From NCBI RefSeq assembly GCF_003332885.2, contig NZ_QOWJ01000003.1, positions 1 through 64,000 of the forward strand: 64,000 nt of DNA. The letters run 5' to 3'. Shown here piece after piece: positions 52,235 to 59,807 of this stretch. The number at the start of each line of letters is the position of its first letter. Within the stretch, counting starts at the first letter, position 1. The notes beneath the pieces are model-generated. The model saw nothing but the letters and a program-made list of their open reading frames with translations. It ran no database searches and had not been told where the DNA came from. The DNA is from Paracnuella aquatica. Its GTDB lineage: Bacteria; Bacteroidota; Bacteroidia; Chitinophagales; Chitinophagaceae. The translations under genes were made by a program, and so were the position numbers.

Positions 52235-52822
52235 ATGAAATCAATTACAATCGAAGGACAACTGAGGACCGAATTCGGCAAATCAGCCACCCGCCGGCTT
52301 CGCTCTCAGGAACAAGTGCCTGGTGTAATTTATGGCGGTGCCCAGGAGGTAAGTTTCTTTGCTCCTGCAAAGGCGTTCAAGCCCCTGGTTTACACTGGTA
52401 ATTTCCAGATTGCCGAACTGGTAGTTGACGGAAAAACTTACCGCACCATCCTGAAGGACCTGCAGTTTGACAAAGTAACCGACGCCCTGATCCACGTGGA
52501 TCTGCTGGAGCTGGTAGAAGACAAAAAAGTAGTGGCCGATATTCCGCTGAACTACGTTGGTACTGCAGTAGGTGTTCGTGCAGGTGGCCGTTTGGTTACC
52601 AAAATGAAGACCCTGAAAGTAAAAACGCTGCCCAAGCACCTGCAAGAGCAGATCGAAGTAAACATCGAGCACATGGAAGTTGGCGACAACATCCGCGTGG
52701 AAGATGTAAAGGTGGAAAACTACGAGGTAATGAACTCGCCCCGTATTCCCATCGCTTCTGTAGTTACTACCCGTGCCCTGCGCCAGGAAGAAGCTGCAGC
52801 TGCTCCGGCTAAAAAGAAATAA
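52235..52822 (+). CDS. rplY: 50S ribosomal protein L25/Ctc
   Basis: The 5S rRNA-binding ribosomal protein of the long Ctc type, 195 residues. The N-terminal L25 fold (ITIEGQLRTEFGKSATRRLRSQEQVPGVIYGG) and the C-terminal TL5-like domain (ADIPLNYVGTAVGVRAGGRL...LPKHLQEQIEVNIEHMEVGD) are both present, ending in a Lys/Ala-rich tail. It precedes pth by 161 bp, a pairing common in bacteria, but a terminator lies between them. Confidence 0.97.
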   Translation: MKSITIEGQLRTEFGKSATRRLRSQEQVPGVIYGGAQEVSFFAPAKAFKPLVYTGNFQIAELVVDGKTYRTILKDLQFDKVTDALIHVDLLELVEDKKVVADIPLNYVGTAVGVRAGGRLVTKMKTLKVKTLPKHLQEQIEVNIEHMEVGDNIRVEDVKVENYEVMNSPRIPIASVVTTRALRQEEAAAAPAKKK

Positions 52823-52846
52823 TCCGGAATTTGATTTTCTTGAAAG

Positions 52847-52872
52847 GCCCGCTGCATTGGCGGGCTTTTTTT
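52847..52872 (+). terminator. Intrinsic terminator after rplY
   Basis: GCCCGC (52847-52852) pairs with GCGGGC (52860-52865) across a 7-nt loop and is followed by seven T. Confidence 0.85.
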
Positions 52873-52875
52873 ATT

Positions 52876-52954
52876 AAGGCAAAGGCCAAAAGTGAAACCC
52901 CGTAATTTGTTTATGCTAAGTAAACTTTTTGGTTTTGCCTTTTGACTTTTGCCT
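52876..52954. repeat. Imperfect inverted repeat of AAGGCAAA words before pth
   Basis: The left arm AAGGCAAAGGCCAAAAG (from 52876) is nearly complementary to CTTTTTGGTTTTGCCTT (from 52925), followed by another TTTTGCCTTT. This is the same reiterated-word design as other gaps, with a different word. Confidence 0.5.
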
Positions 52955-52983
52955 TTAATTGCGGCATCATTCAACTTACAAGT

Positions 52984-53559
52984 ATGAAGTATCTCATTGC
53001 CGGACTGGGCAACATTGGCGCCGAGTATGCCCATACCCGTCACAATATTGGTTTTGATGTGGCTGCTGCATTTGTAGCCAAGCATGGGGGCCAGTTCCGG
53101 TCCGACCGCCTGGCCAACGTGGCGGAGGTGCGCTGGAAGGGCCGCAATTTTATAGTGATTTGCCCCACCACTTACATGAACCTGAGTGGCAAATCGGTAA
53201 AGTATTGGATGGATAAAGAAAAAATTGTTGTTGAGAACCTGATGGTTGTGTTCGATGACTTGGCCATTCCGCTCAATAAGTTGCGCATTCGTTCGGGCGG
53301 CTCCGATGGTGGGCACAATGGGCTGAAAAGCATCCAGGAAAGCCTGGCCACACAACAGTATCCGCGCCTGCGCTTTGGCATTGGCGATAGCTTTGCAAAA
53401 GGGCGCCAGGTTGATTTTGTTTTGGGTAAATGGACCGCTGAAGAAGAACCTATGGTGCGCCTGAAGATTGACAAGTGTACCGAAGCCATAGAAAGCTGGG
53501 CTACAGTGGGTTTGGCAGCCACCATGAATAAAATAAACAATGTTGAGTTCGCATTATGA
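52984..53559 (+). CDS. pth: Peptidyl-tRNA hydrolase
   Basis: Releases tRNA from prematurely dropped peptidyl-tRNA. The 191 residues (start ATG 52984, MKYLIAGLGNIG) have the family motifs GLGNIGAEYAHTRHNIGFD (with the catalytic His), PTTYMNLSGKSV, VVFDDLAIPLNKLRIRSGGSDGGHNGLKSI and the RLRFGIG strand. The longer frame from 52942 is rejected because it lacks homologous sequence and overlaps repeat words. Confidence 0.97.
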   Translation: MKYLIAGLGNIGAEYAHTRHNIGFDVAAAFVAKHGGQFRSDRLANVAEVRWKGRNFIVICPTTYMNLSGKSVKYWMDKEKIVVENLMVVFDDLAIPLNKLRIRSGGSDGGHNGLKSIQESLATQQYPRLRFGIGDSFAKGRQVDFVLGKWTAEEEPMVRLKIDKCTEAIESWATVGLAATMNKINNVEFAL

Positions 53560-53694
53560 CGGTTGCATATAAATACTTACTTTAGCGCACCAACTCCCAC
53601 TTAGGCAATCTCCATGTCCTCTGTCAAGCCACGGAATATATAGGATTAACAACCCTAGTTTGTATCCAATGTATTTACATTAAACCAACTTCTG

Positions 53695-54306
53695 ATGAAG
53701 ATTTTTTGCGTAGGACGTAATTACACCGAGCATGCCCAGGAATTAGGCAATACCGTACCCGACGAGCCCGTAATTTTTATGAAGCCCAAAAGTGCGTTGC
53801 TGCAACCGCATACGCCTTTTTATTACCCCGAGTTTACCAACGAACTGCACTACGAATGTGAGCTGGTGCTGCGTGTATGTAAAAACGGAAAATACATCCA
53901 GGAAAAATTTGCCCACAAATACTATGATGCCATCACTGTAGGCATCGACTTTACTGCCCGCGACATACAGGCAGAACTCAAGAAAAAAGGCCTGCCCTGG
54001 GAAAAGGCAAAGGCTTGGGATAACTCGGCTGCCATTGGCAAATGGGTGCCCGTGCAGGAGCTGAAAAACCGCAAGGACATTCAGTTTGGCCTGAATAAAA
54101 ACGGCGAACAGGTGCAAAAAGGCGCTTCGTCGGAAATGATCTTTGGGTTCGATTACCTGGTATCTTATATCTCCAACTTTTTTTCCATCAATATCGGCGA
54201 CCTAATTTACACCGGCACCCCTGCCGGCGTAGGCGAGCTGGTAGTGGGCGATGAAATTGAAGCCTTCCTCGAAGGCGCCTCACTGCTGGCGCTGGAAGTA
54301 AAGTAA
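53695..54306 (+). CDS. Fumarylacetoacetate hydrolase family protein
   Basis: A 203-residue single-domain FAH-fold enzyme. The metal-binding acidic set is visible in LHYECELVLRV (the E-x-E of the family) and GIDFTARDIQAELKKKG (Asp), along with the MKPKSAL substrate-loop and the C-terminal GDLIYTGTPAGVGELVVGDEIEAFLEG. Members of this size (FAHD1/YcgM type) hydrolyse acylpyruvates or fumarylpyruvate, or decarboxylate oxaloacetate; which applies here is not readable. It stands alone between pth and a 564-bp repeat region. Confidence 0.9.
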   Translation: MKIFCVGRNYTEHAQELGNTVPDEPVIFMKPKSALLQPHTPFYYPEFTNELHYECELVLRVCKNGKYIQEKFAHKYYDAITVGIDFTARDIQAELKKKGLPWEKAKAWDNSAAIGKWVPVQELKNRKDIQFGLNKNGEQVQKGASSEMIFGFDYLVSYISNFFSINIGDLIYTGTPAGVGELVVGDEIEAFLEGASLLALEVK

Positions 54307-54446
54307 CATAACGAACAGACGAATGATGAATTATTGATTATGAATTATTAATTATTTAGTTCGTCCAAATTCATAATCAATAATTCATCATTCATAATGT
54401 TCCTTCAGCGATCCTTGTTTCTTTATTAGACATCCACCATTAGCAA

Positions 54447-54635
54447 TTGGGCATAGCCCAAACCTGTCGGTAGCAAAATGGTTTCTTCCAATTGCCATCA
54501 TTTCCGTTGATCGTAGATCAACCCTGTGTGCCGCTAAAATATTGCAGAAGAACACCCGTTGGACGGGTTTGGGCTACGCCCAAAATATTTCCCTATTAGA
54601 TGTGGGGCTACCAACGGGTGTGGGCTATGCCCACA
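54447..54635. repeat. Four-hairpin element, copy 2
   Basis: Unit 1 TTGGGC-ATA-GCCCAA (54447-54461) then ACCTGTCGGTAGC; unit 2 TTGATC-GTA-GATCAA (54507-54521) then CCCTGT; unit 3 preceded by GGACGGGT, palindrome TTGGGC-TAC-GCCCAA (54569-54583); unit 4 GCTACCAACGGG then TGTGGGC-TAT-GCCCACA (54619-54635). The C in unit 1 (GTC) is matched by G in unit 3 (GAC); copy 3 has T and A at the same places. Confidence 0.87.
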
Positions 54636-54837
54636 TTTTTATTGATGGTTTCTTTGTTTCAAAATTTTGCATTCCCCTTCAACGAACCGGCTCACAAATT
54701 CATCACTCATAATTCATCAATCATAGTTTCCCTTCGTCATTCAACATTCCTTGTTCCTTTTTCAACATTCTTTCCCAACTTCCTCTGTTCCTTGTTCATC
54801 TGTTCATCTGTTCGACATTCAGCTATCTCCATCCGCT

Positions 54838-54845
54838 TATCTTTG
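54838..54845 (+). promoter_or_regulatory. -7 element TATCTTTG of the E1 gene
   Basis: An exact TAnnTTTG match directly downstream of the long repeat. The predicted start near 54851 gives a leader of about 20 nt. Confidence 0.55.
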
Positions 54846-54870
54846 CGCCGAACGATTAATTGCTTGCTTC

Positions 54871-56931
54871 ATGTTGGACAAAGAACAGTTGCTGTACGCC
54901 TACCGGCTTATGTACAGCGCATCCGTTATGGCCGAAACTTATGAAAAGAACCGGTCTGTAGCCAAATACGTACACTCCACTTCCCGCGGCCACGAAGCCG
55001 TGCAACTGGCCACCGGCCTGCAATTGCAGCCCCACGATTGGGTAAGTCCGTACTACCGAGATGAAAGCATGCTGCTGGCCATGGGCTGGAGCCCATACGA
55101 ATTGATGCTGCAACTGCTGAGCAAAGGGGCCGACCCATTCTCCAGCGGCCGCAGTTACTACAGCCATCCTTCTTCCCGGCGCAGCGACCGGCCAAAGATC
55201 ATTCACCAAAGCAGCGCCACCGGCATGCAGGCCATTCCTACCACAGGTGTAGCGCAGGGGTTAAAATACCAGTCGTTGGTGGATGGGCCCTGGACCGACA
55301 ACGATGCACCAGATAGGCCGGTTGTTGTTTGCTCCCTTGGCGATGCATCGGTAACCGAAGGCGAAGTAAGCGAAGCCATCCAGTTTGCCGTGTTGCACGG
55401 ACTGCCTGTTATTTATTTAGTACAGGACAATGAATGGGGCATTTCGGTATCGGCAAAAGAGGGCCGTGCCATGAATGCTTTTGAATACGCTGCGGGCTTC
55501 AAAGGTCTGCACCGCCTGCAGGTAGATGGTACCGACTTTTTGGCTTCGTACCAGGCCATGCATAATGTAATTGACCATGTGCGACAGCACCGCCAGCCCT
55601 GGCTGGTGCATGCCCGTGTGTGCCTGCTCAACCACCACACCAGCGGCGTTCGCAAAGAATTTTACCGCACCGATGATGACCTGGCGCTGCACGCCGCCGC
55701 CGACCCATTGCCTAAATTGAAAAAAGAAGTGCTGCGCAGTTTTCCGGAGAAAACACTTGTGCAGGTAGAGCAGGAAATAACTACGCAGATTGCCGCCCAA
55801 TTTGCCGAAGCCATTGCTGCACCCGATCCCGACCCGCAAACCGTTTCCGATCATGTGTTTGTGCCCACGCCGGTTTTGGAAGAAAAGGGCCAACGCAAAC
55901 CCGATGTCGGCAACAGGATCATGATGGTGGATGCGGCGCTTTTTGCTATCCGCGAGTTAATGGAAGACCATCCCCAGTGCCTGTTGTACGGACAGGATGT
56001 AGGCATGCAACTCGGTGGCGTTTTTCGCGAAGCGGCTACCCTGGCCGACCGGTTTGGCAGCCACCGGGTATTTAATACCGCCATACAGGAAGCCTACATT
56101 ATTGGCTCCACAGCCGGCCTGAGCGCTGTTGGGTTGCGGCCCATTGTGGAAGTGCAGTTTGCCGATTACATTTACCCGGGTTTCAACCAGTTGGTTACAG
56201 AAATTTCCAAAAGCTGTTACCTCAGTTGCGGAAAGTTTCCCGTCAGCACAATTATTCGGGTGCCTATTGGCGCCTATGGCGGTGGCGGTCCGTACCACAG
56301 TGGCAGCGTGGAAAGTACATTGCTCACCATCAAAGGCATCAAAGTGGCTTACCCCTCCAACGCCGCCGACATGAAAGGCCTGATGAAAGCCGCCTGGCAC
56401 GACCCCAACCCCGTGGTGATGCTGGAACACAAAGGCCTGTACTGGAGCAAAGTGCCCGGAACGGACGGTGCCAAAACCATCGAACCGGATAAAGATTACA
56501 TATTGCCTTTTGGAAAAGGTGCCGTTGTGTTAGCGGCAAATGGCCAGCAGGTGGAAGCAGGTGGCACTGCATGTATCATTACTTACGGCATGGGCGTTTA
56601 TTGGGCCACTGCTGCTGCGCAAAATTTCAAGGGTAAAATTGAGATCATTGACCTGCGAACGTTGTTCCCGTTGGACGAAGCGCTGGTTTTTGATACCGTA
56701 AAACGCCACGGCAAATGCCTCATCTTAACCGAAGAACAGCAAGGCAATTCATTTGCCGAGGCTCTGGCCGGCCGCATATCCAAAGCCTGTTTCCGCTACC
56801 TCGATGCGCCGGTGGAAGTGCTGGGTGCCCTCAACCTGCCCGCCGTTCCGCTCAATACCGGCCTCGAAGCTGCGATGCTGCCCAATGCGGCAAAACTGGC
56901 GGAAAAGCTTGCAGCGCTTTTAGATGAATAA
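54871..56931 (+). CDS. Fused alpha/beta E1 of a branched-chain 2-oxoacid dehydrogenase
   Basis: Thiamine-diphosphate decarboxylase component of a 2-oxoacid dehydrogenase complex, 686 residues, with the alpha and beta subunits in one chain. The alpha half (about 1-330) has GHEAVQLATGLQL, YYRDESMLLAMG and the ThDP motif CSLGDASVTEGEVSEA...QDNEWGIS. The beta half (about 350-686) has ALFAIRELMEDHPQCLLYGQDVG, FNTAIQEAYIIGSTAGL and EVQFADYIYPGFNQLVTEI. Fused E1 of this type is usual in Bacteroidota and is generally assigned to 2-oxoisovalerate, feeding branched starters to FabH. The start is ATG 54871; the open frame back to 54751 lies in repeat DNA. The gene is bracketed by ~510-bp direct repeats. 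Confidence 0.93.
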   Translation: MLDKEQLLYAYRLMYSASVMAETYEKNRSVAKYVHSTSRGHEAVQLATGLQLQPHDWVSPYYRDESMLLAMGWSPYELMLQLLSKGADPFSSGRSYYSHPSSRRSDRPKIIHQSSATGMQAIPTTGVAQGLKYQSLVDGPWTDNDAPDRPVVVCSLGDASVTEGEVSEAIQFAVLHGLPVIYLVQDNEWGISVSAKEGRAMNAFEYAAGFKGLHRLQVDGTDFLASYQAMHNVIDHVRQHRQPWLVHARVCLLNHHTSGVRKEFYRTDDDLALHAAADPLPKLKKEVLRSFPEKTLVQVEQEITTQIAAQFAEAIAAPDPDPQTVSDHVFVPTPVLEEKGQRKPDVGNRIMMVDAALFAIRELMEDHPQCLLYGQDVGMQLGGVFREAATLADRFGSHRVFNTAIQEAYIIGSTAGLSAVGLRPIVEVQFADYIYPGFNQLVTEISKSCYLSCGKFPVSTIIRVPIGAYGGGGPYHSGSVESTLLTIKGIKVAYPSNAADMKGLMKAAWHDPNPVVMLEHKGLYWSKVPGTDGAKTIEPDKDYILPFGKGAVVLAANGQQVEAGGTACIITYGMGVYWATAAAQNFKGKIEIIDLRTLFPLDEALVFDTVKRHGKCLILTEEQQGNSFAEALAGRISKACFRYLDAPVEVLGALNLPAVPLNTGLEAAMLPNAAKLAEKLAALLDE

Positions 56932-57095
56932 CGAAGGAAGGAATGTCGAACAGAGGAATGATGAATTATTGATGATGAATTACTAATTATTGGATTTTCC
57001 GCAAATTCATAACTAATCATTCCACATTTATAATTCATGATTCGATGTTCCTAGTTCGCTTGTTCGAAATTCTATTTTATTCAAAGCACCAGCAA

Positions 57096-57284
57096 TTGGG
57101 CGTAGCCCAAACCTGTTGGTAGCAAAATGGCTTTTCCCAATCGCCATCGTTTCCGTTGATCGTAGATCAACCCTGTGAACCGACGAAATCTTGCGACAAG
57201 GTTCGCGTTCAACAGGTTTGGGCTACGCCCAAAATATTCCCCTTACAAACGTCGCGCTACCAACAGGTGTGGGCGATGCCCACA
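57096..57284. repeat. Four-hairpin element, copy 3 (best preserved)
   Basis: Unit 1 TTGGGC-GTA-GCCCAA (57096-57110) with tail ACCTGTTGGTAGC (57111-57123); unit 2 TTGATC-GTA-GATCAA (57156-57170) with CCCTGT; unit 3 AACAGGT then TTGGGC-TAC-GCCCAA (57211-57232); unit 4 GCTACCAACAGG then TGTGGGC-GAT-GCCCACA (57256-57284). Unit 1 and unit 3 are exactly complementary over 22 bp. Unit 1 tail and unit 4 are exactly complementary over 13 bp, so the two pairings exclude each other in part. Confidence 0.88.
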
Positions 57285-57467
57285 TTTTTTATTGATGGTT
57301 TCTTTATTTCAAAATTTTGAATCATTCTCCTAACGCACCGACTCGCTAATTCCTCATTCATAATTTCCTACTGTCGGCTGTTCTCCTTCTTTATTCAACA
57401 TTCCTTGTTCCTTGTTCGACATTCTCCCCTCAACTTCCTCTGTTCCTTGTTCATCTGTTCGATATTC

Positions 57468-57475
57468 TATCTTCG
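57468..57475 (+). promoter_or_regulatory. -7-like element TATCTTCG of the GH2 gene
   Basis: One mismatch to TAnnTTTG. It lies directly after the right arm of the long repeat, 32 nt before the ATG at 57508. Confidence 0.45.
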
Positions 57476-57507
57476 CCTTGGTCCAATATTCGCAGCAAGC
57501 CCGGCAT

Positions 57508-59388
57508 ATGGATGCGAATCACCCCAACTACGGACTAACGAACACCCGTGAAGAAGCCAATGCCGATGGCAACTTCATCAATCCTTTGCCCCGCGCAGTC
57601 ATCCGGCAAAACGATTTTGTGCTGCTGGACGGAGAGTGGAATTTTGCCATCGACACCGACGACCGCGGCCTCCAGGAAACCTGGTACCTCGGGCACAAAT
57701 ACACCGAAGTAACCAGCTGGCCCGGCTCCATTGAGCAACACCTGGCGCAGGCTAAAACCGACCAGGGCATCAAGCGGTGGCAGGATAAAGTAGTGGCCTG
57801 GTACGAACGGGAGTTCCCGGTGCCCACGGCCGGCAATGGCAATGGCGATACGGCTTCGCACCACAAAATGCTGCAGCTCACTTTTGGTGCCTGTGGCTAC
57901 GAAACACGGGTTTGGCTCAATGGCATTCCGCTCCGCACCGTGGAAGGCGAGGAGGTGCATGTGGGCGAATACACTTCGTTTTCCTTTGAACTCAACTCCG
58001 AAATGCTGCGGCCGGTGAACCGCCTTACGGTGCGCATTGCCGATACGATGGATGCCGATATTCCACGCGGCAAGCAGGAGTCGCACGTGTATAAACGTGG
58101 CGGCATCTGGTACCAAACGTATACCGGTGCGGTGCGCAGCATCTGGCTCGAAACGGTGGAGCGCAACCGCCTTCGTTCAAGGGTGGGCGTGGTGAGCATT
58201 GTGGAAGACAATATGGTGCGTTTTAATTTAACCACCCGCATTCATGACCCGGGCAGCTATACGTTGCGGCTAAAAGTGTATGAGTACAACCAGGACCGCG
58301 AGGTGCCAATAGCAGAAGACAATTACCCGCTGAAATTAGAAGCAGGACAAAAAGCCCAGCGGGTGGTGTTGGAAATTCCGGGTGCCAAATTGTGGTCGCC
58401 TGAAGAGCCGAACCTGTATCACCTGGTTGCAGAGTTGGTGGATGCCGAAGGCTATGCCGCTGCCATTGAAACGCATTTTGGGCTCCGCAAAATTGAAGCC
58501 CGTGGCTGCTGTGTGTATCTTAACTCCAACGCAGTTTACCTCGATGGCATTTTATACCAGCCCGGCACGGCCACTTACGAAGAAATTGAAAAACACATGT
58601 ACGCCATGAAGCGCCTTGGCTGCAACCTGGTGCGCATTCATATTGCCGGCATCGACCCGCGCATTTACAACCTGGCTGATAAAATGGGCATGCTGCTGTG
58701 GGTGGAAGTGCCCAGCCCGCACCGCTCTTCGGCCAAAAGCCGAGCCGCCCACCGCGATGAACTGATGCGGATGCTGGCCCTTATTGGCACCCACCCGTCG
58801 GTGGTAATCTGGAGCCTGTACAACGAAGACTGGGGCGCACAGGATATTGCCACCAACCCTGAGACAAGGCAGTACATCATGGACATGTATCATTACATGC
58901 ACATTGCGCAGCCGCAGTTTTTGGTGGTGGACAATGATGGCTGGCAACATATTTCTTTTGAAGGCCGCCTCAAATCGGACCTGCTGACAGCGCATTTATA
59001 CACACCCGAACTAGGGCGCTGGAAAGAGTTGTTGAACCAATTGGTGTCAGGACAAAATGAAGGGGTGGCTGCTTTCCCGTTGGTGGTGGGCGACCCGTTT
59101 TTTTACCGCCGGCATGTGCCGCTGGTGGTTAGCGAGTGGGGTGGTTTTGGCTTTGCCGATTATGGAGGCCCATCGGATAACGACGACCGGGCCGATAAAA
59201 TCAGGCAGTTTAAAGAGGAAATGCGCAAACGCCAGATTGCCGGTGATGTGTACACACAGGCAACCGATATTGAAGACGAACGCAATGGGCTGATTGATGT
59301 AAGTACCGGGAATTTGAAAGTGCCTGATAACCTGCTGCGCTTCCGCGACTGGAGCGGCAAGGAAGAGTCGGGGAGCCTGTTGCTTTAA
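57508..59388 (+). CDS. Glycoside hydrolase family 2 enzyme, cytoplasmic
   Basis: 626 residues in the GH2 layout: an N-terminal jelly-roll sugar-binding domain (ending near residue 225), an Ig-like domain (about 226-335) and a TIM barrel. The acid/base Glu440 lies in VIWSLYNED and the likely nucleophile Glu543 in VVSEWGGFGF, both in family context. There is no signal peptide from ATG 57508 and the frame upstream is repeat DNA, so the enzyme should be cytosolic, which is unusual for Bacteroidota GH2 proteins that mostly work in the periplasm. The sugar specificity (beta-galactoside, beta-mannoside or beta-glucuronide) is not readable. Confidence 0.9.
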   Translation: MDANHPNYGLTNTREEANADGNFINPLPRAVIRQNDFVLLDGEWNFAIDTDDRGLQETWYLGHKYTEVTSWPGSIEQHLAQAKTDQGIKRWQDKVVAWYEREFPVPTAGNGNGDTASHHKMLQLTFGACGYETRVWLNGIPLRTVEGEEVHVGEYTSFSFELNSEMLRPVNRLTVRIADTMDADIPRGKQESHVYKRGGIWYQTYTGAVRSIWLETVERNRLRSRVGVVSIVEDNMVRFNLTTRIHDPGSYTLRLKVYEYNQDREVPIAEDNYPLKLEAGQKAQRVVLEIPGAKLWSPEEPNLYHLVAELVDAEGYAAAIETHFGLRKIEARGCCVYLNSNAVYLDGILYQPGTATYEEIEKHMYAMKRLGCNLVRIHIAGIDPRIYNLADKMGMLLWVEVPSPHRSSAKSRAAHRDELMRMLALIGTHPSVVIWSLYNEDWGAQDIATNPETRQYIMDMYHYMHIAQPQFLVVDNDGWQHISFEGRLKSDLLTAHLYTPELGRWKELLNQLVSGQNEGVAAFPLVVGDPFFYRRHVPLVVSEWGGFGFADYGGPSDNDDRADKIRQFKEEMRKRQIAGDVYTQATDIEDERNGLIDVSTGNLKVPDNLLRFRDWSGKEESGSLLL

Positions 59389-59491
59389 TTAAAATTGCTC
59401 AATCACCATTGGTTATCAAGCCGATGATTTTATACAAATCTTCCGCTGAAGCAGGGAAGGATTATTTTCGCAGCAAACGAAAACGACGAAC

Positions 59492-59719
59492 ATGGCAACA
59501 ACAAAGATTACAGTGAACAACAACGGTTCGCTACGCGTAGAGGGCGATTTTGAAATTGTAGATAAAGAAGGCAATAAATACGACCTAGGTGGCCGCGATG
59601 TGGTTTCCATTTGCCGCTGCGGCATGTCGAAAAACAAGCCGTTTTGCGATGGTTCACATAAAGGGCATTTCGAGCACGAAGCAGTAGCATTTGCACTGCC
59701 ACCCAAAAAGACCATCTAA
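59492..59719 (+). CDS. CDGSH-type [2Fe-2S] protein
   Basis: 75 residues, cytosolic. The cluster motif is complete: C41-R-C43, then C52-D-G-S-H56 (CRCGMSKNKPFCDGSH), the 3Cys:1His ligand set of mitoNEET-like proteins. The N-terminal strands (VNNNGSLRVEGDFEIVDKEGN) are typical of the bacterial single-motif form. The likely role is electron or cluster transfer, with the partner unknown. A TATTTTCG -7-like box lies at 59463-59470. Confidence 0.92.
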   Translation: MATTKITVNNNGSLRVEGDFEIVDKEGNKYDLGGRDVVSICRCGMSKNKPFCDGSHKGHFEHEAVAFALPPKKTI

Positions 59720-59721
59720 CA

Positions 59722-59803
59722 ATTTACGATTGACGATTTTGGATTTACGAATAAAAGTCATCGGCTGTTATCAATCGTAAATCCAAAATCGTCAATCGTA
59801 AAT
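59722..59803. repeat. Perfect 29-bp inverted repeat between convergent genes
   Basis: 59722-59750 is exactly complementary to 59775-59803, with a 24-nt loop. The words ATTTACGATTGACGATTTTG and GGATTTACGA recur inside the arms. Its position 2 bases after one stop and 4 bases before the next suggests a bidirectional terminator, yet the stem is AT-rich with no T-run directly after it. Confidence 0.85.
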
Positions 59804-59807
59804 CCCA

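Larger units (their letters stand above)
54307..54870. repeat. 564-bp intergenic region: long repeat copy 2 before the E1 gene
   Basis: Runs from 5 bases after the FAH stop (CGAACAGACGAATGATGAA) through an AT-rich inverted pair, the four-hairpin element (54447-54635), a conserved block after it (ATTGATGGTTTCTTT...CAAAATTTTG) and complement-type words to about 54822. It then reaches TATCTTTG and the E1 start. About 510 bp align with 56947-57465 in the same orientation. No gene is present. Confidence 0.75.
56932..57507. repeat. 576-bp intergenic region: long repeat copy 3 before the GH2 gene
   Basis: It has the same order of parts as 54307-54870. The CGAACAG arm (from about 56947) follows the E1 stop. 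Then come an AT-rich inverted pair, the four-hairpin element (57096-57284), the ATTGATGGTTTCTTTATTTC block and complement-type words to about 57465, then TATCTTCG and the GH2 start. No gene is present. Confidence 0.75.

Noticed and set aside
54751-54870. N-terminal extension of the E1 gene
   Set aside because: The 40 extra codons lie in the repeat arm and upstream of the TATCTTTG box; the E1 family starts near MLDKEQLLYAY.
49691-57507. Insertion sequence or MITE with terminal repeats around the four-hairpin elements
   Set aside because: I found no transposase frame and no target-site duplication by eye, so a mobile-element label would go beyond the evidence; reported instead as a repeat with an open origin.
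57412-57507. N-terminal extension of the GH2 gene
   Set aside because: The 32 extra codons translate repeat DNA (TTCCTTGTTC words) and lie mostly upstream of the promoter-like box.
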